From Zelopaecilomyces penicillatus (lineage: Eukaryota > Ascomycota > Sordariomycetes > Hypocreales > Pseudodiploosporaceae): a stretch of DNA of 64,000 bases. Below are positions 10,544-21,921 of the stretch, piece by piece (the first letter of the stretch is position 1; each line of letters starts with the position of its first letter). The notes under the pieces are model-generated. The model had not been told where the DNA came from, searched no databases, and was given only the letters and a program-made list of their open reading frames with translations. The DNA lies in NCBI GenBank assembly GCA_005765155.1, contig VCCP01000004.1, positions 930,001-994,000 of the forward strand, in the 5' to 3' direction. A program made the translations under genes and the position numbers.

Positions 10544-11465
10544 TGTGGAAGCGCTGGATAAGCCGAGGTGTTTTCTGCTCGTCGACTTAGAAATATGCGG
10601 GTCCCGCCCTCTCTCTCTTTTTTTTTTTTTTTTTTTTGGAGGGGCTTCGCCTTTTGGTTTGTCTTTCCCCCAACCAGGCGTTTGAGCGGCGCAGCGAAGG
10701 GCAAAGTGCAGTTTGGTGCTACATTGACATGAGAAAATCAATCAATCGCACAGCGCTCCGAAGCGCTGGTCAATAGGCCCCGGTGCGAGATATATAATGG
10801 CGGGTGACGAGTTGTGACTCAAGTTTTGGTTTCTAGGCCAGATGGAAAGTCAGAAGAGCTTCAGTAGCCTTGCAGATCCGGAAGAAGTTCGGTGAACTTG
10901 GTGGCGGGGGCGGGGCGGGGCATCGCAGGGGTTTGCGAATCTAGATGGGTCTTCGCTGACGCCATACCTTTACAGGAAAGGTGGGACTTCGTACTTGGTC
11001 AAGGTACCTCGTCCCAGTTCATATAAATGTGTTGTTGGAGTGACGAGTGACGAGTGACAAGAAGTTTCGCGTTACGGCTAATGGAAACCCGACGGGTCCA
11101 AATTCATACAAATCCTCGAGGCCCAAAGGTTTACCACATGGAAAACATTAAATTTAAGTAGCTCAATGTGCTATATTATACATCCAGTCCCTTGCCAGAT
11201 CATCCAAGATCTGATGCAAATACTACCACATAGAAAAAGAAACACGACTAGCCTCGTCTTGCTCAGGGATGTGATTCCGTCCTTCTTTCCAAGTCATCCG
11301 CTATGCCATACGCCGAGAACGCCTCTGGCCCCATTTCACGAAATCCTACAATACGGAGCGCCCCAAACATCACTGTCCAGGAACAACCCAGGGTTCCATC
11401 TTATAGTAGATCCGTTGAGGCCAGTCAAGCAAAAGACAACCAGACAATTCAGCAACATGACCCGT
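10544..11465. other. promoter region of RPC6 and 3' flank of the deacetylase gene
   Basis: The stretch starts with the RPC6 leader and its homopolymer T tract, then holds GC-rich G runs near 10900-10920 and a small direct repeat, GTGACGAGTGACGAGTGACAAG, near 11039-11061 split over overlapping GTGACGA units. No gene is recognised. Confidence 0.5.
10618..10637. repeat. T20 homopolymer in the RPC6 leader (A20 in the mRNA sense)
   Basis: Twenty consecutive T on the + strand, 75-94 bp upstream of the RPC6 ATG. Read in the gene's direction it is an A20 tract, of the kind that excludes nucleosomes in fungal promoters and leaders. Its exact length is likely polymorphic or error-prone in assemblies. 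Confidence 0.8.
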
Positions 11466-13635
11466 TTAGGTGGTTGTTAAGCTGGTCTCCTGCCCCTCTG
11501 TTTCTTTGTCTGCTTCCTTGTCTGCTTCAAGATTCTGATCCTTGACCTTGTCGTTGTCTTGATCAACATCCATGGTGTCACCTGGTTGCGGTACAGTCTC
11601 CTTCACTGTACTTTCCTTTGATGGTTTCTCGGGAGCATCGTCGGTAGGCTGTGCCTTTTCTGAGGATGCTTCTTCGGCTGTTTCACCGCTTTGTTCAGCC
11701 TCATCTTTGAGTTTGGCCTCCACAGACTTCTCTTTGGTACTATGCTCCGATGCCTTCTCCGGTTCAACATCCTCTTGTTTAATCTCTGCCTCTTCTACCA
11801 CTGTGGAATCAGCCATACCAACATCCCCGTCGCCATCAACCTTGGCATTTACAGCTCCCTTAGGGCTGTTTGGAGTCTCCACTGGCGCCCTCTCTAGCTC
11901 AGCTGCTGCAACATCCTCGATTGTGTCGTCATTGATGTCGTGTGACTCTTCAACCACTGGTTCTTCGGGAGCAGAACTGTTGGGACCATTGGCTGGCGAG
12001 GCACGACTGCTGTCACCTTCTTTGACCTTTTCACCTTTCCGGTAATCAGTAAATGTTCGTTTGTTGTTACCGAGACGCGTAATCCCGTTTGCCCGGCTCA
12101 TGTCCTCGTCGTCGCTTGGTTCCAGTTCCGCATCATTCTCCACATGCTTGTCCCAGCGGTGTTCGGTCATCCGAACGTCCTTGTTCTCATCTTCATCGAG
12201 GTCGTCCAATTCTGCCTCCTCCTCGTCCGTCATACCGCCAAATGGCTTTCGTGGCACGTCCTGCAATTGCACTGATGGTGCAGGTCCGGTTTGGCGCAGA
12301 TTATCAACCACGGCAGCTGTGATCTTCTCCAGGTATTCTCTGCTGTTGGAGTTCTCCATGTTGGAAGACCTCACATTCAGCTCAAAATCAGGAGCGTAGT
12401 ACTGTTGCGGGGTCAATAAGCGGTAGATCATATAATCATTGCAGAAGAAAACTTTACCTCATAATATTCATTGTATGGAAGAGTTCGTTCCATGTCCTGG
12501 CCGACAAGCACACCGGTTTCATAAGCCCAAGTTCGGGCCACATTGCGCATCGTGTAGCCACCACCGCCCAAGACCAGAGTTGGGAGACCAAAGCTCTTGA
12601 CAAAGCTGACGCAGTTAGCGTGCCCGTCCATGCTCAGATTGAAACAACCTAATCGGTCGCCAGAAAGACTGTCACCACCGCACTGCAACACGACGGCCTC
12701 AGGTTGATAGTATTTCATGACGTTTTCAATCACAGGCTCAAATATTGACTTGTAGGAATCGTCCGTGATGCCGTCACGAAGGGGAAAGTTGACCGAATAG
12801 TTTTTGCCTTGTCCAATGCCAATGTCCCGGAGCTCACCAGTTCCAGGAAAATATTCTCCGTATTTGTGAAAGGAGACCGTCATGACGCGGTCAGTAGTAT
12901 AAAACGCCTCCTCAACACCATCACCATGGTGAACATCAATGTCAATGTAAAGGACGCGCTTCATGAAACGCAGGAGTTCAAGAATGCCGAGGACAATATC
13001 TTTGTTTCTGATTAGTAAAGGTCACCGCAAGGATTGGTGCGCCATCCTTACCATTTACGTAGCAAAAGCCACTGGCTTCGCACTTCTTGGCGTGATGAAG
13101 ACCACCAGCCCAGTTGATCGCAATATCGCATTTCTGTCGATTCAGGCGAGCCGCGCCCTCCATGCTGCCTCCAGCGCTGATACCGCAAAACTCAAAAAGC
13201 CCATCAAAAACAGGGCAATCGTCTCCAACGTTGTATTTGCCCTGTTCCCTCATATAACTGTCCATGTTGTCCGGTGTAACCTTTTGAAGGAAATCGATGT
13301 AATCATCGGTGTGGAATTGTGTCATCTCGCCTCGCGTCGCCGGTTTTGCGCGCTGAGAGTTAAAGTCAGTCAACGGTATAGGGGCGTCGCAATTAAGAAC
13401 AGTGCTCAAATCCATGGCTTTATAGGGCACTCACATAGATCTCCATCTTCTGGTAAAGGTTGTACTGCATGATCAAGCTGTGCGCCAATCGAATGCGATG
13501 AGGTTTCATAGGGTGACCGGTAACATATGCATAATTCCCAATGTCAGAGTCGTAGAAATAAGCCACCTTCTTCGGCGACGACCCATTGAGGGCTATTGAC
13601 CCAAGTTGGGCCATGTTGGTAGTGGTGTCGCCCAT
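11466..13635 (-). CDS. RPD3: class I histone deacetylase Rpd3
   Basis: Four exons, 13635-13435, 13352-13052, 12999-12458 and 12401-11466, give 659 residues. Rpd3 removes acetyl groups from histone tails in Sin3-type corepressor complexes. Zinc-hydrolase motifs are complete: the catalytic His pair in GGLHHAKKCEASGFCYVND (His153-His154), the zinc ligands in YIDIDVHHGDGVEEAFY, the GGDSLSGDRLGCFN loop and the catalytic Tyr in LGGGGYTMRNVARTW. The substrate gateway HPMKPHRIRL sits near residue 41. After the catalytic domain (to about residue 400) follows a roughly 260-residue acidic Glu/Asp/Ser-rich tail, longer than in yeast Rpd3 but usual in filamentous fungi. The second intron needs an AAAG acceptor at 13000; using the nearby CAG would break the conserved NDIVLGILELL stretch. 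The gene is head-to-head with RPN11, 612 bp apart. Confidence 0.95.
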
Positions 13636-14247
13636 TTTGATGGCCTGCTCCAGGAGCTGTTATCGAGGATTTAAACAAAATATGCTGGTGGGAAGTTCCT
13701 GGGATTTAAGAGTGTCGATTGGGGTTTCGCGGGTATCTGACAATGAATCAGAGAGAGCTGTGCATGGCTTCTCCAGCGAAAAAGGTTTGAGTTTAAGCTT
13801 CTTTCATGAACTGCGTAAGCAAGATATCGGTTCGGAGACACAGTGGGAAAGGAAGGCGCGGTAATGCATCGCGGCTGGCTTCCAGCGAGATATGCCCGGA
13901 TAAACATTGTGGCGGCGAGGCTGCAAAACTAGGATGCATGCACTAGCCACAAGCTGTCTGATTGGCGCGAGGTATGGGAAACGACAGAACCTGGGGTTAG
14001 TGAAGTGGCGCACCCGTCTACCTCACACTGCTGCACGTGATATTACTCAGCATGGGTTATCAGCTTGCTACAGTTGCAGGCTGCCGGAGCTGCGTCAACA
14101 GCACCACGACCAAGGTCACCTACACCACATCTCCATAGCCAAATCACGGTTTTCGCCCACTTTAGCAACGACACGACACAATATTCCGATTCCCCATCTC
14201 GGCACCATCGGTCGTTGATATAGAGAATACACAGCTCCGCTCCCGAA
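13636..14247. other. bidirectional promoter, deacetylase / proteasome lid gene
   Basis: A 612-bp head-to-head spacer separates the start codons of Rpd3 (leftward) and Rpn11 (rightward). It contains CACGTGA-type sequence at about 14034-14040 and GATTGG (inverted CCAAT) near 13960. Both genes are constitutive housekeeping functions, which fits a shared open region. No TATA box is evident. Confidence 0.5.
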
Positions 14248-15390
14248 ATGGAACGATTTAGAAACCTGTTGGGGGGCAATGGAATGGGCTTGGGTGGAGC
14301 TGCGCATGGCACGGTAAGCTCCTCAATTATCCCCCGATTTGTACACAATCATGAGTCTTGCTAATGCAAAGTAACTTGTAGGACAATACCAACCTCATCG
14401 ACAACTCAGAGACAGTATACATTTCATCTCTGGCGCTCTTGAAGATGCTTAGACATGGCCGTGCTGGAGTGCCCATGGAAGTCATGGGTCTGATGCTGGG
14501 CGAGTTTGTGGACGACTTCACCGTCAGAGTCATGGATGTATTTGCCATGCCTCAAAGCGGTACTGGAGTCAGCGTCGAGGCGGTTGATCCCGTCTTCCAG
14601 ACGAAGATGATGGATATGCTGCGTCAAACAGGAAGGTGAGTTGATCGCAAGTTGAACTATGTTGTCATTATAAACCCTGGCTAATTCCTTGGGTAGACCT
14701 GAGTCTGTTGTAGGATGGTACCATTCTCATCCCGGGTTTGGCTGCTGGCTTTCGTCGGTCGATATCAACACACAACAATCCTTCGAACAATTGAATCCCC
14801 GTGCCGTCGCTGTTGTCATCGACCCCATTCAGTCAGTCAAAGGAAAGGTCGTGATTGACGCTTTCCGCCTCATCAACCCCCAGCTTCTGATGATGGGCCA
14901 GGAACCCCGTCAAAGCACAAGTAACCTCGGTCACCTCAACAAGCCTTCCATTCAGGCTTTAATTCATGGTCTTAACCGACACTATTACTCCATTGCGATC
15001 AATTATCGCAAGACAGCACTCGAAGAAAACATGCTAATGAATCTCCATAAGCATGTGTGGACAGAGGCATTGCAGATGGACGATTTCCGACAAGAGGGAG
15101 AGAAAAACAAGGAGCGGCTGCAGCGATTGGTCACTCTGTCAGAAGGCTACGAGAAGCGCGTCAAGGAGGAGACGGAGTTGACAAAGGAGCAACTGAAGAC
15201 GCGATACGTGGGAAAACTGGATCCAAAGAAGCATCTGGAAGATGTTGGCCAGGAGCTCATCGAGGACAATATTGTCTCAGTGTCACGGCAAATGATCGAC
15301 AAGGAGGCCACTATGCCCAGAAGGGACGGACCTACAGGCAGCAGCGGAAATGCAAACGTGGAAGAAATGGAGACAGACGATGAGTTATAA
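14248..15390 (+). CDS. RPN11: 26S proteasome lid deubiquitinase Rpn11
   Basis: Three exons, 14248-14313, 14382-14635 and 14697-15390, give 337 residues. Rpn11 is the zinc-dependent JAMM/MPN+ isopeptidase that cuts ubiquitin chains from substrates as they enter the proteasome. The motif is intact: the upstream Glu in MEVMGLMLGEF, then HSHPGFGCWLSSVD with the two His and the Asp that bind zinc. The ubiquitin-clamping Insert-1 stretch DVFAMPQSGTGVSVEAVD and the C-terminal helices (HYYSIAINYRK; LMNLHKHVWTEAL) are also conserved. Length equals the family norm. The first exon is only 22 codons (MERFRNLLGGNGMG), as usual for fungal Rpn11. It shares its promoter region with the divergent Rpd3 gene. 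Confidence 0.97.
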
Positions 15391-15931
15391 ATAGCCAGAA
15401 TAACATGGATATCACGAGGGATCGTACCGGACTTTGTAATAATACTAGGCGTTGGAGTCGGTCGGAATGAGACGATTTAGAGACCCAGATCCGACCTAGA
15501 CAAGCGTGAGCCCGATTTACCCCTAGCCTCTGGAAAACATGTGAGCCGTTCTTGATTCTAGGCACAGTGCTGTACTACCATGATATCCTCTGATACCACA
15601 TGATCTGGGTTGGCTTTCTTGCATATTTCTAGCCTCGATGATTTGTTCACGGGTGTGACTGGTTGTTCCACAGATTCGGCCGGTTTCTTGCTACTTCGAT
15701 TGTAACCAGGCTGGCTGTCGACGACGATCCGCTACATCCGCTGGTCTTGATGCCTACCTTAGGTAGTTTTGCGCAGAATGCAATTACATAAATCTTAGAA
15801 CCGCCCCGCCATCCTTCGACTTGGTTTGACTTAGAATAAGGAGCGGACCGCATTGGTTTGTTGTTCGGATTCGAAAATCTTCTTCTCCTTTCCATTCATT
15901 CTCTTCCTCTATTTTTAATTTCCCCATAACA
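15391..15931. other. 3' flank of RPN11 and promoter of the GFA-type gene
   Basis: 541 bp with a CT-rich leader-like stretch directly before the next ATG (about 15880-15925). No gene, repeat or structured RNA is recognised. Confidence 0.5.
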
Positions 15932-16560
15932 ATGGACGCTGTCGATCGTGTCAGAACAGGCTCTTGTCTGTGTGGAAAAGTTGAAGTACGTGTTCAAGGC
16001 GAGCCGTTGCGCAATGTTTTGTGTCATTGCTTGTCTTGCCAGAAGGCTTGCGGGGTAGTTTTCATGTCTAATATGTGCTGTGCCAGAGATGTGAGTTTAC
16101 CACCCCCCTTCAGGCTCATCCATACCAACAAAATAAACAAGCCGGTGCGGTGTAACACGTGCTGTGCTGTTTGTTGAGTGTATTCTTTGAACATTTGATA
16201 ACAGAAAACTAATGCATCAATTTTTCGGACTTCTAGAGCGTCACCGTCATCGATCCCGAATCCCTAGTCCGCAAGTACGAGGATTCATCCTGCGACAGCG
16301 GCAGCGCGCTGAGAAGGTCGTTCTGCTCCGTCTGCGGCTCGCACATCTGCACAACTAGCGTGGGTAAGCCCCCACATACAACACTTTCACCGTTTGTGTC
16401 TGTGCCCATGGGCATCATGGACTGTGATAAGGAGGACCTTGCGCCGAGTATGGAGTTTTTTGTTAAGCGCAGAGTGGGCTGGCAAGCCGGGGTGGTGGGG
16501 TCTGAAGAGTTTCAAGAGATGACATATAAGGGCTCAGGGAGTGATGAACAAGGCGAGTGA
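15932..16560 (+). CDS. GFA-domain (Mss4-fold) zinc protein
   Basis: Two exons, 15932-16090 and 16237-16560, give 160 residues. The GFA family (glutathione-dependent formaldehyde-activating enzyme/CENP-V like) is a small zinc-binding fold. Cysteine pairs are in the expected order: GSCLCGKV (Cys12, Cys14), CHCLSCQKA (Cys31, 33, 36) and FCSVCGSHI (Cys83, Cys86). The family-typical KYEDSSCDSGSALRR stretch precedes the last pair. The substrate of most fungal members is unknown; formaldehyde detoxification should not be assumed. The intron has a GTGAGT donor and ends TTCTAG. The protein has no targeting signal and is probably cytosolic. Its neighbours do not suggest a pathway. Confidence 0.88.
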
Positions 16561-17334
16561 TGGGATTTAACAGATATGGATGGATTTCTTCACATATTGA
16601 GTTTGGCTAATTATTTTGAATGGACGTTATTCTTGCTATATGTGTTTCAGCCTGTTCAGTCACCAAGGCTTGTCTGTCATGTTAATATACATAACAAAGC
16701 CAAGTAGGTAGTTCAACTCATCTTCAATTTGCTGCGGGAGCAAGCAACCTTCTCTTTAGAAAACAAAAGCCCTTGTGTGAATATCTAACACTTGTCCATA
16801 TTCTGAATTGTCCAACACACTTAACCCATCCAACACAGATAAAAACACAGTGCCTAGGTTCAACCAACATCAACAATGGTTCCTGACTTGGAGTTTGAAC
16901 ATCAAAAAAACAGCCTCTTGAAGAGATTCGCAATTAAACAAGTAAGGGACTATCAGGTTAACAGGATTTTATCATAAGTACCCATGGGAGGTTAGATTGT
17001 TGATGTTTTTCCATTAGTCAGTAGTAGCAGCAGCAGCAGCAAACAGTAGGAAGACTCATGGCGATTTGAAGAGAAAATGGATCGTAAGACTCCATCAATC
17101 AATTACTTTCTCAATTTTCTATTTTTCTACCTCTGTCTCTGTCTCTGTCTCTCTCGCTGCATACTCCAGTATCTCCATTGTTAGCAGCCAAGCCAACAGC
17201 CCCGGTGGCCAGTCCTAGTCTCAGCCGTATCTACATCATCAACCAGCAGAACCTCAGATCCGCAGGCCTCTGCGTCCACTCAAGGCCCATCAACTCCTCC
17301 CAACACAAAAAAAACACCATCAGACTTAAATCCT
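16561..17334. other. intergenic region with a short CAG tract
   Basis: Between two rightward genes. It contains a small (CAG)n/AGT-rich tract at about 17021-17040 and a CTGTCT repeat with a CT-rich leader at about 17133-17157, just ahead of the next gene. No coding frame or RNA gene is recognised. Confidence 0.5.
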
Positions 17335-18120
17335 ATGGCTTCCTTAAACGACAAGGAGCCCGTCTTCGGGAGCTCTACTGCCATCACCCCCACCATCGCC
17401 AGATCTGCCACTTCCACCACCACCAAGGAAACCGAATACATGGACGACAAAACTTTCCATGAAGTCCTCAACCTCATAGGTAGATTCTTCAACCACTTCC
17501 CCTACGCTGTATGCGGCACCGCCGCCCTCATGTCCTACGGCTACCACGGCTACCGCCACGACCACATCAGCATCACCTGCTACGAAGAATCCCGCGACGC
17601 CATCAAATGCTGGGCTGTCGCCAACGGCATGCGCGACAAGTCCCACAGCCCAGACTCATTTTGCCTCCGCACCGCCGATGGGAAACCCCGCCTCATCTAC
17701 ATCCGATTTACCGCTAGGGGGTTCGCATCCCTCGGCACTATTCAGATGGGCACCTTTGATACCTCCGTCCTTACACTCCCCAGCATTCTATGTAGTATGG
17801 CCCGCAGCTACATGAGAACGCTTGGTAGCATCTCGCCGAGGACACAGGGCCACTATGCTGATGACATCACCTGGACACTGAACAAGATTGTTACGCTGGC
17901 CGATGATAGGCACAAGCTGACTCAAGAGCATAGTATCGATGTAAGATGTAACGCATTCTGGATTCCCTTTACAGCTTCATTCCCTCACACTGTCCAGCTT
18001 TTCGCCAATGCTGGCCTTGCTCTGAAGAATGGTGCACCTTTGGATCTGGATCAGATAAACGGCCAGGCCCTGCCTGAAGCATCATACTGGGCGCTCGATG
18101 CACGCGCCGATCAGTTTTAG
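17335..18120 (+). CDS. hypothetical protein, possibly a diverged nucleotidyltransferase-fold protein
   Basis: Single-exon frame of 261 residues with strong C-ending codon bias, so probably a real gene. I do not recognise a characterised family. Residues about 45-110 (a helix with GRFFNHFPYAVCGTAALMSYG, a short linker, then HDHISITCYEESRDAIKCWA) resemble the start of MNT-type nucleotidyltransferase folds, where a small-residue turn is followed by a strand with acidic residues. Here the usual Asp-x-Asp is reduced to a single Asp in HDHIS, so catalysis is doubtful. The C-terminal half is mixed helical (DDITWTLNKIVTLADDRHKLT). There is no signal peptide or membrane span. It is convergent with the kinase gene on the right. 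Confidence 0.65.
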   Translation: MASLNDKEPVFGSSTAITPTIARSATSTTTKETEYMDDKTFHEVLNLIGRFFNHFPYAVCGTAALMSYGYHGYRHDHISITCYEESRDAIKCWAVANGMRDKSHSPDSFCLRTADGKPRLIYIRFTARGFASLGTIQMGTFDTSVLTLPSILCSMARSYMRTLGSISPRTQGHYADDITWTLNKIVTLADDRHKLTQEHSIDVRCNAFWIPFTASFPHTVQLFANAGLALKNGAPLDLDQINGQALPEASYWALDARADQF

Positions 18121-18727
18121 ATCTAGGAGATCAGGTTGAGATTAGCACATAGATATGGCAAGGATAAATGCTACCGTCCGCCAAAGAAAAAAGAAGGAAA
18201 AGCGCAATTCAAGGATTATATAAAGTTGCTGGGCCATCTGAGGCAACTTAGTAGAGAATAAATGTTCAATCATTGCCTATGAAAGCGCTCGCCATAATGT
18301 GAGCATGTCCTTAAAACTCCCTACAGTTGTGCTGCAGATGGCCGACGGTGCACGAAACAAATAGCCAGACACTCAATTCTCTCCACAAAGAACAAAAAAT
18401 GGAATAAATCCGCATGGCCAATCCTAGTCCTGACCATTGGATTGTGCCTATTACTCCCAACGCCGTGTAATGACGTCTTAATCTCTGTGCCGACGTAAGA
18501 CTTAACTAATACTGCCCCGACTTTGAGGGGCTAAAACTCTTAGCACAATCAGAGTCTTGTATGCCAAATTTGGGTTCCTCAGTTCCCTGAGACTCTATTT
18601 GGGAGCATGGGAACGTGGCTGCGTTGACGAATGAAGCCGGTGACTGGGGCCTAGCCTCTGAAATACCATCCAGGGTCAGACAACACTCCAAACGGGCAAC
18701 CTTGGAGTGTTCTGTGTTGGTGGGCTC
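18121..18727. other. convergent 3' intergenic region
   Basis: 607 bp between two tail-to-tail genes, with AT-rich polyadenylation-like stretches near 18180-18260. The frame at 18506-18691 (- strand) has no family signature. Nothing else is seen. Confidence 0.5.
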
Positions 18728-21089
18728 CTACGCCCCCAATGCGGGAACCTTCTTGCCCCGCTTGCCTAGCAAAGTCGCATTGCCGAGATTGAGTTCAAAT
18801 GCACCCTTTTGCCTGTTACGATCGCGAACTTGCTGTCGAGCTGCAGCAGTTACGGTTGCAGAATGTTGACCGTATCCCCTATCGCCAGCTCGCTCGCGCT
18901 CCCTGCCGCGGGGAGGATCTTGATCTTGAATATTTGCATTTTGCATGCTTTGCTCAAGGGCTTGCGTTGCTGCGTTGGGCTTTCGTTCATTGCTGTCCTC
19001 TTGATCAACTTCCATCTCGTCCTCTTCTTCTTCATCCTCTTCGTTCAGGCCCACGAGAGGTTTGCCCAGACCTGACCGAGCACCAATTTGTGCTCTCCTC
19101 TTTCCCTCTTCTTCCTGGCGATGAACGGCGTAGCTAACATCGAAAACTTCGCGGAGGTTGACAGCGGCAGGTGATCGGAAGTCGTAGCGCTTGCCTGGTT
19201 CTTCAAATCGGCTGGCGTCAAAGGCCTTGGGTTTCGCTTCAGGTTTCCTCTCTTCTCTAGGAGTTGGGCCGGTTTCCCGAATCCATGGATGAGCCAAAAA
19301 CTCTCTAATTGTGTATCGTTTCTCAGGGTCAACAGTTAATAGGTGGGTGATGAGATCCTTGGCGGATGCTGAGATCTCATCCCACCACGGCGACAGAAAA
19401 GTGTACTGTCCCTTTGCCACCTTTTCGGTGAGTACCTCAATGCTTTCATCGTAAAACGGAGGGAATCCACACAGTAATGTGTAAAGAACACAACCGAGTG
19501 CCCACATGTCAACCGACTTCGAGTACCTCTCATCCTTGACAATTTCTGGTGCAGTGTACCCAACAGTGCCGCAGGGAGTCATGGTTGAGTTTTCCCACAC
19601 AATTTTGGAAAGTCCGAAATCGGCAATCTTGATTTCACCGATCCCACCTGCACCAAGACCACGAATAAATTCGCCTTCGTCAACCTTGTCCTCATCACCG
19701 GGCTGTTTCGGCTTTGGGTTTTTTGAAGGAACGGATGGTATCGGGCAGAAGAGAATATTCTCCGGTTTAATGTCACTAGCATAGCGTCAGCCTCAAAGCA
19801 ATTTCACTTAGGGGTTGATGTCAGACAGCGGATTGGGAATTGTTGACCCCGCTTACTGACATCATCGCTCTCCTGCGACTTACCGATGAACCACACCCTT
19901 TTCTTCATGCAAATACTCGAGGGCTCTGGCAACTCTGACAATTACATGCCGAGATAACTCTTCGCTGAAGTAGGTCAACCGCACAATTTGGTGGAACAGC
20001 TCGCCTCCTGGAGCTAGCTCGAGAATAATATAATAGTATTGCTTAGACTCGGCGAATTCGATGAGCTTGATAATGTTGGGATGGTCAAGCTGGCGCATAA
20101 TCTGAACTTCTTTCAGGATATTAGACCGCTGCGATAAGGGGTTAGCATGTCCGGTTCTTCAACCTCATGTGTCGATACCTCTTCGCATGGCACAGTGTTT
20201 GCCTTGCAAACAGTGACAGTGGAGAAGAAAGGCAAAGCAAACAAGGAGATTTTTCAACGTAGAAAAAGGAAAAGTTTTGATTCGCACCTCTGCAGCTTTA
20301 GGGACTTTCTTGAAGTCTGGATGTAAATGTTTGTTTCCCTATCTTGGGGGATTTCCCCCTCCATGGTTGGTAAAAGTGGGACAAATGACAGAGCGCAATA
20401 ATCAAAGAAAACGGGTCTCGTTTGGACAAAGGAAAGACGAGCCCTTTGAATAAACTTACTTGCATGCTATTCATTTCGTACTTGCGAACAACTTTGATAG
20501 CGACTTCGCCATGTTCACCTTCCAAGTCTTTGGCACGGTAGACATTGCTGAAAGCACCATCGCCCATCTTCTCAATGAGCTGCCAGCGTTCTAATCCTGG
20601 ATACTTTGAGAATTTGCCCTTGCTTGCATTTTCTTCAGCGACAAGCTTTGCTAGGTTAGCCTCATCGATACGCCTGCTCTTGGAAGACACCTTGGCCTGC
20701 CCAGGTTCAGCATGATGCGCGGCAGCATGGCCAGCTTGTGCCACTCGATTCTGTTCGTTGTTGGGAGCATCTGAGTAGGCGTTTAATGGCTCCTTGACAC
20801 CGGCCTGCTTGCCGTAGTTGGGTTCTGACACAGGCAAGACTTTATCCTGCGATGCCTGCTTGGGCGATGACTGAGCATCTTCGTTGAAGTTTGCAGCGCG
20901 AGCTTGTTTGCCTAAAAAAGAAGATGGGATTCAGTGAGACATGGTAAATCAAGAGCTTCCTGAAGAGGGTTCGTGTTGGGAATGGCGTCATATGTGTGTA
21001 ACAGGATCACACTCGCACAAGTACAGAGGGGTCACTGAGAGGGGCATACCATGACGGATGAAATTCTTGAGCTGTTGAATTGTAGACAT
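18728..21089 (-). CDS. Rck2/Srk1-like MAPK-activated CAMK-group protein kinase
   Basis: Five exons, 21089-21050, 20911-20460, 20338-20288 (51 nt), 20128-19884 and 19775-18728, give 611 residues. The kinase domain starts near residue 125: glycine loop MGDGAFSNVYRA, catalytic Lys in VAIKVV (about Lys153), HRDIKPENIL, an insertion of about 40 residues, IADFGLSK and the activation/P+1 segment CGTVGYTAPEIV. The insertion between HRD and DFG and the HLHPDFKKVPK microexon are marks of the Rck1/Rck2 (yeast), Srk1 (fission yeast) and SrkA (Aspergillus) group, which act downstream of Hog1/Sty1-type stress MAPKs. The C-terminal tail is basic and acidic by turns (NEEDEEEEDEMEVDQED; RGRERERAGDRG). The N-terminal 120 residues are disordered. 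The long gene-free DNA upstream may hold regulatory sequence. Confidence 0.9.
20288..20338 (-). other. 51-nt in-frame microexon of the kinase gene
   Basis: This 17-codon exon (GNKHLHPDFKKVPKAAE) is flanked by a TAG acceptor and a GTGCGA donor and is phase 0 on both sides, so skipping it leaves the frame intact. It encodes the segment between the VAIK strand and helix C that is characteristic of the Rck/Srk group. A gene caller that ignores it would give a shorter but open protein. Confidence 0.75.
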
Positions 21090-21902
21090 TTCTACCAAGG
21101 AAAACGTCGCTCAACAGCGACAGCACACCAAATTTAATGCTGAGCGATTACAGAAGTATGTCGGGAGACGTGAAATGGCCAGCTCGTTTCTTGCCTGGGA
21201 AGAAAAGCGGACGGTGCTGAAAAGCCAGCTCTGGGAATCGGCCGTCAGTCGGCTCGGTGCGCGCAGGATACTTATCGAAGCTTCGAGTATGTTGGAGAAC
21301 GATACGAGCTTTTCTTAATAGCATCGATTAATGCAAAGCAAAGCAGAGTATCAGAGAAACACGAGATGTGTAGAACGAGTCGTGCGGAGCGATTTTTGGA
21401 GTTGTTGTGAGAAATAAGGCGGGGGGGGAACGGCGGATGAGGCGGAGGGAGAAAGTGAGATGGGTGGGTATAATTTAGACGGCCGGCTTGATTTGGAGGT
21501 GCGTTTGCGGCTGGGCTTCTGGGATGGGGGTGGTGACGGCAGCAGTCCGGGGGTTGTTCTGGGCAGTGGAAACCTGTAATGGTGGACGACGATAGCGGAC
21601 AACAACGGACGACAACGGACGGCAGTGGTGCTGTATGGTGCAGAGCAGTGCAGTGCAGAGGCAGTTGAGAAAGAGGAAGATGAACAAAGAAAAAGAGAGT
21701 AGAGACGCAGAGACCAGGGCAGGGAGCCACGCTGCTGGGGCTGAGCGGATTCACAGGTTGATTACGGTTTGAGGAAGCCGTCGAGACTGAGGTTGTCGGG
21801 TGCTTAGAAAGCCAGGATTTGGCGAGCGGGGCGGGGCTACGAAGAAAAGTACAGGGCCTCAGCAGGTGTCTAGATTTTACAGCCCACAGCTATGAAGTCA
21901 GA

Positions 21903-21921
21903 CAGTCAGTCAGTCAGTCAG
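21903..21921. repeat. (CAGT)n microsatellite
   Basis: Just under five consecutive CAGT units within GTCAGACAGTCAGTCAGTCA. Simple tandem repeat in non-coding DNA. Confidence 0.8.

Noticed and set aside
11572..12045. 157-codon + strand frame, Ser/Ala-rich
   Set aside because: It is the antisense of the acidic tail of the Rpd3 gene; repetitive Glu/Asp codons leave long open frames on the other strand.
13001..13010. CAG acceptor for the second intron of RPD3
   Set aside because: It breaks the frame into the conserved NDIVLG stretch; the AAAG acceptor at 13000 keeps it.
21272..21754. 160-codon - strand frame rich in Ser, Pro and His
   Set aside because: Composition follows the CT-rich leader sequence; no domain, no neighbour exon, not conserved-looking.
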